Positions 1 through 8,040 of a stretch of 25,373 bases of DNA are shown piece after piece (within the stretch, counting starts at the first letter, position 1; every line of letters begins with the position of its first letter). A program made the translations under genes and the position numbers. Under the pieces are notes generated by a model, which was not told the origin of the DNA, searched no databases, and saw nothing but the letters and a program-made list of their open reading frames with translations. Source of the DNA: DASCNA01 sp036011305 (lineage in GTDB: Bacteria; Verrucomicrobiota; Lentisphaeria; Victivallales; GWF2-38-69); the NCBI GenBank assembly GCA_036011305.1, contig DASCNA010000166.1:1-25373 (forward strand). Direction: 5' to 3'.

Positions 1-86
1 ATATTCCTGTTACAAGGGAAACAGCTCATATTGACTGGGATCCAGCTTCAGCTGAAAAGTCAGGCTATGATCATTTTATGCTCAAG
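1..86. repeat. Inverted-repeat arm, exact copy of 615-700
   Basis: These 86 bases are an exact reverse complement of 615-700, which lies inside glmS and encodes residues 231-259. The match stops at base 86/615, where base 87 no longer pairs with 614. It runs to the first base of the window, so the arm may be longer than seen. The junction at 86/87 cuts the glmS reading frame. It could be a fold-back assembly or amplification chimera at a contig end, or a real inverted duplication. Confidence 0.95.
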
Positions 87-1391
87 TCCTTTTTGCCTTG
101 ACAGTCTATGTGACAGACCAAACTTCAAGGCCATCATCAATATAATGACCACTTGACATGTAAATGCTTTTGTAGAGGCTACACCTATTTCAGGTCCTGC
201 ATGAAGATATACTCCTACACCAGCTTCTCTTGCTATTGTTGAACCTACTGTATTACACAATCCTGCAACTAATGCTCCTTTTTGCTTAGCTTCTCTGACA
301 GCAGCCAAAGTGTCTGCTGTTTCACCTGACTGACTAACTGCAATGACCATTGTATGTGGTTGAATTATTGGGTTCCTATATCTAAACTCTGCAGCTTGAG
401 CTACTTCAGTCGTAATATTTGCAAGATCTTCAAAATAATATTCTCCAACTAAGCCTGCATAAAAACTTGTCCCGCATGCTGCAATAACAATATTAGATAA
501 CTCTACCATTTCCTTTGGAACAAATCCTAACCCCTGCAAAATTGGAGAACCTGTCTCAAAGTTAAGCCTTCCCCTAATTGCGTTTTTAATAGATTCAGGC
601 TGTTCAAAAATTTCCTTGAGCATAAAATGATCATAGCCTGACTTTTCAGCTGAAGCTGGATCCCAGTCAATATGAGCTGTTTCCCTTGTAACAGGAATAT
701 TTTCAACGTCAATAATTTCAATATCATTTTTCTTAAGAATGGCAATATCATTATCATTTAGATAAATTACTTTTCTTGTATATGAAATAAGAGCAGACAC
801 ATCGCTACCTATTATCATTTCATCGTTACCTACACCGATAACAATAGGACTACCTTTTCTAGCTACAATTATTCTATCATTGTGATATTTAGAAATTACA
901 GCAACGCCATATGTTCCATGTAATTGTTTTAATGCTGCAGCAACTGCTTTAACAAAATCACCTTCATATAACTCTGAAATTAAATGTGCTATTACTTCAC
1001 TGTCTGTATCAGAAGAAAATTTATGGCCTTTTTTTATCAGTTGTTTCTTAATAGAAGAATAATTTTCAATGATTCCATTATGAACTACAGAGAAACTCTG
1101 TTTGTCATCAATATGAGGATGAGCATTTTTTTCAACAGGTGTACCATGAGTAGCCCATCTTGTGTGGGCTATCCCTAAATTAAAGTCTATATTTTCATAT
1201 CCAGGCCATTCAATTTCAATAGAATTCTGCAGATTACTTACTTTACCAGGCTTTTTTATAAGTTTTATATTATCATCTTCAACAACTGCAATTCCAGCAG
1301 AATCATATCCTCTGTACTCAAGTCTTTTAAGTCCATTTAGAAGTGTGTTGACAATCGGACGTTTACCTATATAACCAACAATACCGCACAT
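60..1391 (-). pseudogene. glmS: Glutamine-fructose-6-phosphate aminotransferase, 3' truncated at a fold-back junction
   Basis: GlmS makes glucosamine-6-phosphate from fructose-6-phosphate and glutamine, the first step to UDP-GlcNAc for peptidoglycan and LPS. The start MCGIVGYIG puts the class II amidotransferase nucleophile Cys at residue 2. HTRWATHG (76-83), HNGIIEN (about 104-110) and SDTDSEV (127-133) complete the glutaminase domain. The first SIS domain follows, with ACGTSFYAG (305-313), SQSGETADT (353-361) and EIGVASTKAFT (401-411). Family members are about 600 residues. Here authentic sequence ends at Gly435 (bases 87-89). The last eight residues, LEHKMIIA, are read from the inverted repeat, so the second SIS domain is missing. 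The start lies 28 bases after the phzE-like stop on the same strand, suggesting co-transcription. Whether the chromosome carries an intact copy cannot be told from this window. Confidence 0.93.
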
Positions 1392-1419
1392 AAATCTATA
1401 ATACCTTTCTGCTAAAAAA

Positions 1420-3246
1420 CTATTTAAGAATCCTTATTAATTCATTCTTTAAAATTCCATAGCCGTTTTGAGTAAGAATTGACTCAGGGTGAAACTGAAA
1501 CCCCGAAAAATTATTTCCTCTGATAGCATGAATCTGCATATCCTTATCATAACATAAATTTATATCTTTTAATTTTTCTGTATCTTTATAAATACCTGTA
1601 AAAGTATTATAAAATCCGACAATTTCATACTCATCAAATAATTTAATTTTTTTAGCAACTCCCTGCCATAGTTCTTTTTTATGGTTTACCTCAATTCCTA
1701 AATGTCTGCATAATACCTGATGTCCAAGACAAATACATAAAAACTTCCTGTTGTTATCGGAAAGTTTTGAGATAGTTTTAAGAATTATTTTCATTTTAGG
1801 ATTAGAGTGTTCGTTTGGATTTCCTGTTCCTGCTCCGACAATGACAAGGTCAGAATCATCTGAAGAGAAATCAAAATCGCTGTATCTAATAATATTAGTT
1901 TCTATTCCCATGGAAGTAATCATATGCCCCAGCATAAAGCAGAAGTCATCTTCATTATCAATAATAGTTATTTTTTTCCGTGTAAGTTCAGGGATAACAG
2001 TATCACATTTTTCCTGTCTAAAAAACCAGAATTTTGATAGGTTTTTATTTCTATCGTAAAGCTTTTCTAATATATCAGAATCTTCTTCAAAATAACTCAG
2101 CATATGTTCTTTTTTACTGAGGCTCTTATTGAGAATGCTGTCCAAAGCAGCTTTGAGTTTGGATTTTACCTCTTCAAGTTCTCCTTCAGATTGAGAATTT
2201 CTAACTAAAGTACCACCTACTCTTGCAGTGATTGTCCCGTTGTTTTTTATATGGAGTGTTCTTATGAGTATAGAACTGTCCAGATAAGGTCCATCTTCAT
2301 TTTTCCCGACAAGTACTGCTGCTGAACCGTAATATTCTCTTCCTTCAGGTTCATATATAGCGTTAATCCTACATGCATTTTCCATAGGACCTCCAACCAC
2401 AGTGGCAGCATACATAGACTCTCTGAAAATATCTTTTAAATTTTTATCACTTCTGCCTGTAAGAAGATATTCCGTATGAATCAGTGCTGACATTTCCTTT
2501 ATTATGGGTCCTACAATTATTCCACCCTGATCACAAATTCTTGCCATCATCTTCAGTTCTTCATCAACAACCATAAACAGCTCATTTATCTCTTTATCAT
2601 CCGATAAAAAGTCTAAAAAGCTTTTTTTGAATTCGTGAAGGGAAAAAGTATTATTTTTCCTAAAGGTTCCACTTATGGGATGCATTCTGACTTTTTGATT
2701 ATCCACCACTAAATGTCCCTCAGGGCTTGCTCCAAGAAAAAACTGCTCTCCATCGTAAATTATAAAAGTCCAGTGACTGCCAAATTCATAATTCAAAAGT
2801 CTTTTAAAAATAGTCAAAGCCTTATTTATATTCATATCTGAAATTGTAGTTGAGGCTTTTCTAGGAATTACAAAGTTGCATCCTTCTCCATTGCCTATTT
2901 CATTTTTTATGATCTTATCGAGAAGCTCCATATATTTTTCATCAGAATAGTTATATTTTAGATCTGAATCAAATTGAATTTCATCATTTGGAAGATGTTC
3001 CATAAACTCTTCAAGTTTTATATCTACTTTCTTATTTATATCAAATTTAATTATAGGAAGCACTTTACCGGCGCATTCAAATCCTTTCTCTCTAATTTGA
3101 TTAAAAGGAACTACAAATAATGTTTCTCTATCCCATTGTATATCATTCAATGAAAAAACTTTTGACACATCTCCTTTTATAAAAAGTAAATCTCTAGCAT
3201 GCTTTCTTTTGAGTATAGCAAAAGGCTCTTCAAAGTTATAACTCAT
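1420..3246 (-). CDS. phzE: PhzE-like 2-amino-2-deoxyisochorismate (ADIC) synthase, fused chorismate-binding and glutaminase domains
   Basis: This fused chorismate-utilising enzyme has a TrpE/MST-type N-terminal domain and a class I glutamine amidotransferase C-terminal domain. From memory its order and motifs follow PhzE of phenazine pathways, which converts chorismate plus glutamine to ADIC. Counting from an upstream TTG at 3258, the matching blocks are VPFNQIREKGFE (50-61), EIGNGEGCNFVI (120-131), GASPE (176-180), VVDEELKMMARIC (230-242) and ENACRI (293-298). The amidotransferase has the nucleophile Cys510 in CLGHQ, and His590 and Glu592 in FQFHPES. The usual GPGPG oxyanion motif reads GAGTGNP. 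I prefer the ATG at 3246 (608 aa) because GGA sits seven bases upstream. No phzA/B/D/F/G partner is visible; glmS follows. Fused anthranilate synthase is the main alternative, but the blocks match PhzE better. Confidence 0.75.
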   Translation of the reverse strand: MSYNFEEPFAILKRKHARDLLFIKGDVSKVFSLNDIQWDRETLFVVPFNQIREKGFECAGKVLPIIKFDINKKVDIKLEEFMEHLPNDEIQFDSDLKYNYSDEKYMELLDKIIKNEIGNGEGCNFVIPRKASTTISDMNINKALTIFKRLLNYEFGSHWTFIIYDGEQFFLGASPEGHLVVDNQKVRMHPISGTFRKNNTFSLHEFKKSFLDFLSDDKEINELFMVVDEELKMMARICDQGGIIVGPIIKEMSALIHTEYLLTGRSDKNLKDIFRESMYAATVVGGPMENACRINAIYEPEGREYYGSAAVLVGKNEDGPYLDSSILIRTLHIKNNGTITARVGGTLVRNSQSEGELEEVKSKLKAALDSILNKSLSKKEHMLSYFEEDSDILEKLYDRNKNLSKFWFFRQEKCDTVIPELTRKKITIIDNEDDFCFMLGHMITSMGIETNIIRYSDFDFSSDDSDLVIVGAGTGNPNEHSNPKMKIILKTISKLSDNNRKFLCICLGHQVLCRHLGIEVNHKKELWQGVAKKIKLFDEYEIVGFYNTFTGIYKDTEKLKDINLCYDKDMQIHAIRGNNFSGFQFHPESILTQNGYGILKNELIRILK

Positions 3247-3413
3247 TAGTATTTCCAATTATTTAAAAGTTTTTTATATATAGCGACAAAAAATATCATC
3301 TACTAAAATTAGTTTATTTTAAATAGTAATTAAAGTTAGGTATTATTAATTTTGTAGAAATAATTCAGAAGATTATTAATAAAATAGTATGAAGCTAAGA
3401 TATTAAAACTTCT

Positions 3414-4268
3414 TTAAATTATCTTAAAAGTTACCAATAATAAATAGAATAAAGGTGCATTGATCAATAGACTGTCAACTAAATCTAAAGCTCCTCCAAT
3501 ACCGGGAATAACAGCACCAGAATCTTTTATTTCTGCAGATCTTTTTAAGGAAGACTCAGACAGATCACCAATAAATCCGCCTATAAACAGAGCTACACCT
3601 AATATAATAGATATATCTAGTCCGTATCCAAATCCTAATATTTCCATAACAAGTACAGATACAATAATACTTACAATCAAACCGCCAATCGCTCCCTCCC
3701 AAGATTTTTTAGGACTTATTGTCGGTACAATTTTATGATTCCCCCCTTTTCGCTTTGAACATATAGTTCCTATTACATAAGCGCCTACATCACCTGACTT
3801 TGTAACAAGAATTAAATATAATATCAAACTTACTCCAAAATATGTTGTTCCATACCCATGTACATATATCAAAGTAACAAAATTCAGAGGAACAACCAGA
3901 AGCAGAAGTATAGTAAGAGAAGCAATAACTTTTAAAATCTGCTCCTTATTATTAATAGAAAAAAGTATCATTACCCAGAATAAAATAATCAAAACAACAC
4001 AGAGAATAAGTTCAATCTTAAACTGATAATTGTAAATATGAGATAAAATAATACTTAAAAAAATTACTATTGCAAAAAATTCACTTAAATAATTAAATTT
4101 TTCAAGATTAAATTTAACAAGAATACTGGAAAGTTCTTTAACACAAACAAATGTCAGAAAAATACCTGCAACAATAAAAATAGCGAGGCCTATCGGACCT
4201 TTAATAAAAAAGACAGCAAAAAAAATAATTAATAAAACAACGGTACTAAACAGTCTCGATAAAAACAT
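3414..4268 (-). CDS. cdsA: Phosphatidate cytidylyltransferase (CDP-diacylglycerol synthase)
   Basis: CdsA makes CDP-diacylglycerol from phosphatidate and CTP, the branch point for membrane phospholipids. The 284 residues form many hydrophobic helices, consistent with an integral inner-membrane protein. The C-terminal signature is clear: GDLSESSLKR, then KDSGAVIPG, then GGALDLVDSLL (roughly residues 234-270). The family pattern usually has His between PG and GG and Arg after LD; here those positions are Ile (PGIGG) and Leu (LDLVD). The metal-binding acidic residues are kept, so I expect activity. The start ATG overlaps the uppS stop by one base (TAATG) behind a strong GGAGGAG site, so the two are translationally coupled. 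Confidence 0.92.
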   Translation of the reverse strand: MFLSRLFSTVVLLIIFFAVFFIKGPIGLAIFIVAGIFLTFVCVKELSSILVKFNLEKFNYLSEFFAIVIFLSIILSHIYNYQFKIELILCVVLIILFWVMILFSINNKEQILKVIASLTILLLLVVPLNFVTLIYVHGYGTTYFGVSLILYLILVTKSGDVGAYVIGTICSKRKGGNHKIVPTISPKKSWEGAIGGLIVSIIVSVLVMEILGFGYGLDISIILGVALFIGGFIGDLSESSLKRSAEIKDSGAVIPGIGGALDLVDSLLINAPLFYLLLVTFKII

Positions 4269-4984
4269 TAAACTCCTCCAAAGCGTCTGTTTCTAGAATA
4301 ATAGCTTTCAATTGCTTCTTTAAATTCTTTTTCTCCAAAATCAGGCCATAAAGTATCAGTAATCCATAATTCAGAATAGGATAACTGCCATAACATAAAA
4401 TTACTCAACCTATACTCTCCGCTTGTCCTGATCATTAATTCAGGATCAGGTATATCTGGAGCATATAGAAAAGAAGAGAATTTACTCTCATCTATATCAT
4501 CGAGTTTAATTATATCATTTTTGACAGCATTAACAATTTTTTTTGTAGCATCAATTATTTCAGCTCTGCTTCCATAACTTAAAGCTAAAATTAATTCTCT
4601 TTCTGTATTTTTACTCGTATTCTTAACTATCCTATTCAGAACTTTTCTGGTTACATAAGGTATATCATCAATTCTGCCGATAGTTCTAAGTTTTACTTTT
4701 TTTTCCATCAAAAGATCATAATTTAACTCTAAAAACTCTTTCAGAAGTTTCATTAACCCAATAACTTCAAGTTTGGGCCTCTTCCAGTTTTCAGTACTGA
4801 AAGCATACAGAGTTATATATTTTATATCAAACAATTCAGCAGCATCTAAAACTCTGCGTACAGCTTTTGCACCCTCCCTATGACCTTCAATTCTCAGCAA
4901 ACCATTCTTTTTTGCCCAACGTCCATTACCATCCATAATAATAGCGACATGGTTTATTTTATTTTTATCTACTTTCTCCACCAT
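4268..4984 (-). CDS. uppS: Isoprenyl (undecaprenyl) diphosphate synthase
   Basis: UppS is a cis-prenyltransferase that extends farnesyl diphosphate with isopentenyl diphosphate to make the C55 carrier lipid for peptidoglycan and O-antigen. The 238 residues match the usual family length. Visible motifs are IMDGNGRWAK with catalytic Asp18, GHREGAKAV, LYAFSTENWKRP (about 60-71), a basic IRTSGEYRLSNF near the C terminus, and WQLSYSELWITDTLWPDF. The gene overlaps the 3' end of the GmhA-like gene by 20 bases and the cdsA start by one base. The uppS-cdsA pairing is a widespread envelope-lipid arrangement. Cytosolic, membrane-associated. Confidence 0.95.
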   Translation of the reverse strand: MVEKVDKNKINHVAIIMDGNGRWAKKNGLLRIEGHREGAKAVRRVLDAAELFDIKYITLYAFSTENWKRPKLEVIGLMKLLKEFLELNYDLLMEKKVKLRTIGRIDDIPYVTRKVLNRIVKNTSKNTERELILALSYGSRAEIIDATKKIVNAVKNDIIKLDDIDESKFSSFLYAPDIPDPELMIRTSGEYRLSNFMLWQLSYSELWITDTLWPDFGEKEFKEAIESYYSRNRRFGGV

Positions 4985-5615
4985 AGAAATAATCCTCCAG
5001 CATAATACATAAAATATGATATATAGGTAAATGATATTCCTGTATTCTATAAGTTTCAGTTGAAGGAACTTTTATTGAGCAATCAGCTATTTCAGCACAT
5101 TTGCCTCCTGATTTACCTGTCAGTAGTATTATTTTCATTCCTGAGGCAGATGCCAATTGAACAGCTCTTAATACATTTTTTGAATTCCCTGAAGTGGTAA
5201 TAGCTAATAAAACATCATTCGGTCTTGACAAAACATATAATTGTTGTGCAAAAACCATTTCTGAACAAACATCATTAGAATAGGCAGTACTCAATCCGGG
5301 ATGACCAGTCAGCGAAATTGTTCTTAAACCATCTTGCAGATATTCCGTAATACTCTCTCCATCCTTCCCGAACTTATCATTTAATCTACCGATCAGGTCT
5401 TTATTTTTAATTTTTCTTGGTAATAAAAAACCTTTCATTAACTCTCCTACAATATGTTCAGAATCAGCAGCACTTCCTCCGTTACCGCATACAAAAAGAG
5501 TTGAATTAAGTTCGAAACATTTTTTCAATATCGAATAAGCATTCTTAATATCATTTTTGAGATATAATAATTCATCGAAACGTTGAAAAAATCCATTTAA
5601 ATCTTTATTATCCAT
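4965..5615 (-). CDS. gmhA: GmhA-like SIS-domain phosphosugar isomerase (sedoheptulose-7-phosphate isomerase type)
   Basis: GmhA converts sedoheptulose-7-phosphate to D-glycero-manno-heptose-7-phosphate, the first step to ADP-heptose for LPS inner core. The 216 residues form one SIS domain: GNGGSAADSEH (44-54) for phosphate binding, TTSGNS (140-145), and a metal/catalytic set of His54, Glu58, Gln192 and His200. The Gln-to-His spacing of eight equals that of E. coli GmhA (Gln172/His180). The protein is about 20-25 residues longer than E. coli GmhA because of an insert around 65-95 rich in charged residues. It heads a minus-strand cluster with uppS and cdsA and is divergent from dnaN. A related SIS isomerase with another sugar substrate remains possible. 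No clear Shine-Dalgarno precedes the ATG. Confidence 0.75.
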   Translation of the reverse strand: MDNKDLNGFFQRFDELLYLKNDIKNAYSILKKCFELNSTLFVCGNGGSAADSEHIVGELMKGFLLPRKIKNKDLIGRLNDKFGKDGESITEYLQDGLRTISLTGHPGLSTAYSNDVCSEMVFAQQLYVLSRPNDVLLAITTSGNSKNVLRAVQLASASGMKIILLTGKSGGKCAEIADCSIKVPSTETYRIQEYHLPIYHILCIMLEDYFYGGESR

Positions 5616-5872
5616 AATAAAAAAAAGAAGTTAATAAGTTATAAATTTAGTATAAATAAACTGTTAATAAATGTTAATTAAAAATTATTAACATTTTAAC
5701 TATTAAGAAATCAACAATATATTAACATTAAAAATTAATATATACTATACTCAAAATTTGCTTTATAAACAATTTTATGAAAGTATAATAATAGATAAAT
5801 AAATATTAAATAAAGAATAAATATTATTGGCCTGTTAATAAAAACAAAATATTTTGGAGTAAAAGAGGAAAC
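5616..5872. promoter_or_regulatory. Divergent AT-rich gap before dnaN with TGTTAATAA-like boxes; candidate oriC or dnaN control region
   Basis: This 257-base gap separates the minus-strand gmhA-uppS-cdsA set from plus-strand dnaN-recF. It is extremely AT-rich. TGTTAATAA occurs exactly at 5662-5670 and 5833-5841 and as its complement at 5685-5693; one-base variants lie at 5672-5680 and 5719-5727. The box differs at two positions from the classical DnaA box complement TGTGGATAA. A TATAAT hexamer lies at 5784-5789. Strand divergence beside dnaN-recF is typical near many replication origins, but dnaA and a canonical box cluster are absent. The dnaN start has GAGG four bases upstream. Confidence 0.35.
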
Positions 5873-6967
5873 ATGAAAATAAAAATTGCAAGAGACATTT
5901 TACTTTCGTCATTACAAAAAGTTAACAGCATTATAAGTTCACGCTCTACTTTACCAATTCTTGGAAATGTTCTTCTTCAAGCACAAAATGAAAAGTTAAC
6001 TTTAACAACAACAGACTTGGATATTCGAATTAAAACAGAACTGAATGCAGATGTAATAGAAGAGGGCCAAACAACTTTACCTGCTAGAAAATTTTTTGAG
6101 ATTATCAGAGAACTTTATGGTGATGAAGTTTATTTGGAAAATGAAAATAACCACATGTCTATCCAGTGCAGTAATTCTAATTTTAGGCTGTTAGGTTTAT
6201 CAGCTGAAGATTTTCCTCTTCCTTTAGAAAGTGGCACAATAAGAAATTTTTCATTAGATCAGGTGGAGCTATCAAAAATTTTAAATCTGATTTCTTATGC
6301 AGTAAACCAGGATGATACCAGAAAAGCCCTAAATGGAATTCTATTAAGTATTAATGAAAACAACTTTACTTCTGTAGCAACAGACGGAAGAAGATTAGCT
6401 TTAGTTGAAAAAAATATTGATGATCTTTCAGGTAATGACGGAGATATTATTGTTCCAGTAAAAAGTGCAAATGAACTTAATAGGTTATTGGGTAAATCTG
6501 GAAATGTGAGAATTAAAATAGGAGAAAATCTTATAACATTTGTTCTTGATGATTCAACAATAATGACAACTAAACTTATTGATGAAAATTATCCAAACTA
6601 TAAACAGGTTATTCCTGTATCTTTTTCTAGAGAAATAATTCTCCCTAGAGAAGAATTTGCTGCATCATTAAAAAGAGTATCTTTAGTTGTTTCTGAAAGA
6701 AATTTTTATGTTAAGATAACATTTACAAAAAATAAACTGGAATTAAGTGCAACAAGTACTGATGTTGGAGAGAGTAAAGATTCTATCGATATAGAATATG
6801 ACGGCCCTGATACAGTTGTTTCTTTTAACCCTACATTCTTACTGGATCCGTTGGTAAAAGTTGATTCAGATGACATTAAAATGAAAATGAATGATGGTTA
6901 CAGTCCGATCGCATTGTCAAATGATGACGGATTTCTGTATGTCATTATGCCAATGCGCAATCGTTAA
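5873..6967 (+). CDS. dnaN: DNA polymerase III beta subunit (sliding clamp)
   Basis: DnaN is the ring-shaped processivity clamp that tethers the replicative polymerase and recruits repair and mismatch factors. The 364 residues match the usual length of about 365. Recognisable parts are the N-terminal KIARDILLSSLQKV, the domain-1 block RSTLPILGNVLL, the domain-2 block KALNGILLSI followed by ATDGRRLAL, and the C-terminal end YVIMPMRN, a typical clamp terminus. It starts with ATG after GAGGAAAC. Its stop overlaps the recF start by one base (TAATG). The dnaN-recF order is the conserved replication-origin gene order found in many bacteria, although dnaA is not upstream here. Confidence 0.97.
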   Translation: MKIKIARDILLSSLQKVNSIISSRSTLPILGNVLLQAQNEKLTLTTTDLDIRIKTELNADVIEEGQTTLPARKFFEIIRELYGDEVYLENENNHMSIQCSNSNFRLLGLSAEDFPLPLESGTIRNFSLDQVELSKILNLISYAVNQDDTRKALNGILLSINENNFTSVATDGRRLALVEKNIDDLSGNDGDIIVPVKSANELNRLLGKSGNVRIKIGENLITFVLDDSTIMTTKLIDENYPNYKQVIPVSFSREIILPREEFAASLKRVSLVVSERNFYVKITFTKNKLELSATSTDVGESKDSIDIEYDGPDTVVSFNPTFLLDPLVKVDSDDIKMKMNDGYSPIALSNDDGFLYVIMPMRNR

Positions 6968-8040
6968 TGATAAGTAAAATATTACTGTCTAATTTTAGAA
7001 ATTATCAAAATCAGGTTATTGATATTAATTCTAAAATAAATGTTTTGGTTGGTGAAAACGGACAGGGTAAAACAAACTTGCTGGAATCTATTTATTTTTT
7101 AGCTTTCCTCAGATCCTTTAGAACATCCAATATTCAATATTTAAAAAAAATTGGATCTAAAGGTTTTTATATTGCAGCTCAAATTGCCGCTAATGGCTGG
7201 GAAAAATTTATTGAAGCAGAATTTTTATATAAAAAAAACTTAAGAATTGATAATATACAGGTTTCTAAGTCCAGTAATTTTGTAGGTCAAATTAGACCTA
7301 TTGTTTTTACACATGAAGATATTAAACTTGTTTCAGGCAGTTCTAGAGTCAGAAGAAAGTATATCGACATTTTACTGTCATCTCTAGATAGAAATTATTT
7401 AATAATTCTGCAGAATTATATAAGAGCCTTGAAATCAAGAAATATTTTGCTGAGAAAAAAGAATAAAGATATTTCACATATCTCTGCTTACGAACCAATA
7501 CTGGCTAAATTTGCTGTTCAAATACTGCATTACAGATATTCTATTATAGATAAACTTTCTTTGAAATCAGATTTAATAATTAAAGAAATAAAAGGTAATG
7601 CTAATGATTTTAATATTAAATACATATCAAAAATTAAAAATGAACTTATTTCTGAAGAATATATATCAGAATTATTAAAATCAGAAAGAGATAAAGATAT
7701 TTTAAGAGGGTATACAGGAGTAGGGCCTCATTTAGATGATTTTGATTTTTTTTTGAATAATAAAAATTTAAAACATTTCGGTTCTATCGGTCAGGCAAGA
7801 CTTGCTTCACTTTCACTGAAAATGGGAGAAATAGAATTGATAACTGATAATAACCCTGAATATAATGTTATTGCATTGGTCGATGATGTTTCAGGAGAAT
7901 TGGATGAAAAAACGAAAGATGAGTTTTATAAAACTATAAGCAAAGTAAATCAATTATTTTTTACTTTTACAAGATATGATGAAGAGAGTTATTTTAAAAA
8001 TGCTACTAAATTCAGTGTTTTTGAGGGTAAGCTAACTTAA
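6967..8040 (+). CDS. recF: DNA replication and repair protein RecF
   Basis: RecF is an SMC-like ABC ATPase that loads RecA at single-strand gaps together with RecO and RecR. The 357 residues match the family length. Walker A is GENGQGKTN (29-37), preceded by LSNFRNYQ. The middle block VSGSSRVRRKYIDILL is typical. The C-terminal ABC signature region is FGSIGQARLASLSLKMGE, followed by the Walker B segment ALVDDVSGELDE, and then a short tail. Translation is coupled to dnaN by the TAATG overlap. An intrinsic terminator overlaps the stop codon, and the end overlaps the convergent gene on the minus strand by 29 bases. Confidence 0.96.
   Translation: MISKILLSNFRNYQNQVIDINSKINVLVGENGQGKTNLLESIYFLAFLRSFRTSNIQYLKKIGSKGFYIAAQIAANGWEKFIEAEFLYKKNLRIDNIQVSKSSNFVGQIRPIVFTHEDIKLVSGSSRVRRKYIDILLSSLDRNYLIILQNYIRALKSRNILLRKKNKDISHISAYEPILAKFAVQILHYRYSIIDKLSLKSDLIIKEIKGNANDFNIKYISKIKNELISEEYISELLKSERDKDILRGYTGVGPHLDDFDFFLNNKNLKHFGSIGQARLASLSLKMGEIELITDNNPEYNVIALVDDVSGELDEKTKDEFYKTISKVNQLFFTFTRYDEESYFKNATKFSVFEGKLT

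Noticed and set aside
1751..2059. Plus-strand frame inside the phzE-like gene
   Set aside because: Antisense shadow of a well-supported coding sequence with no independent signal.
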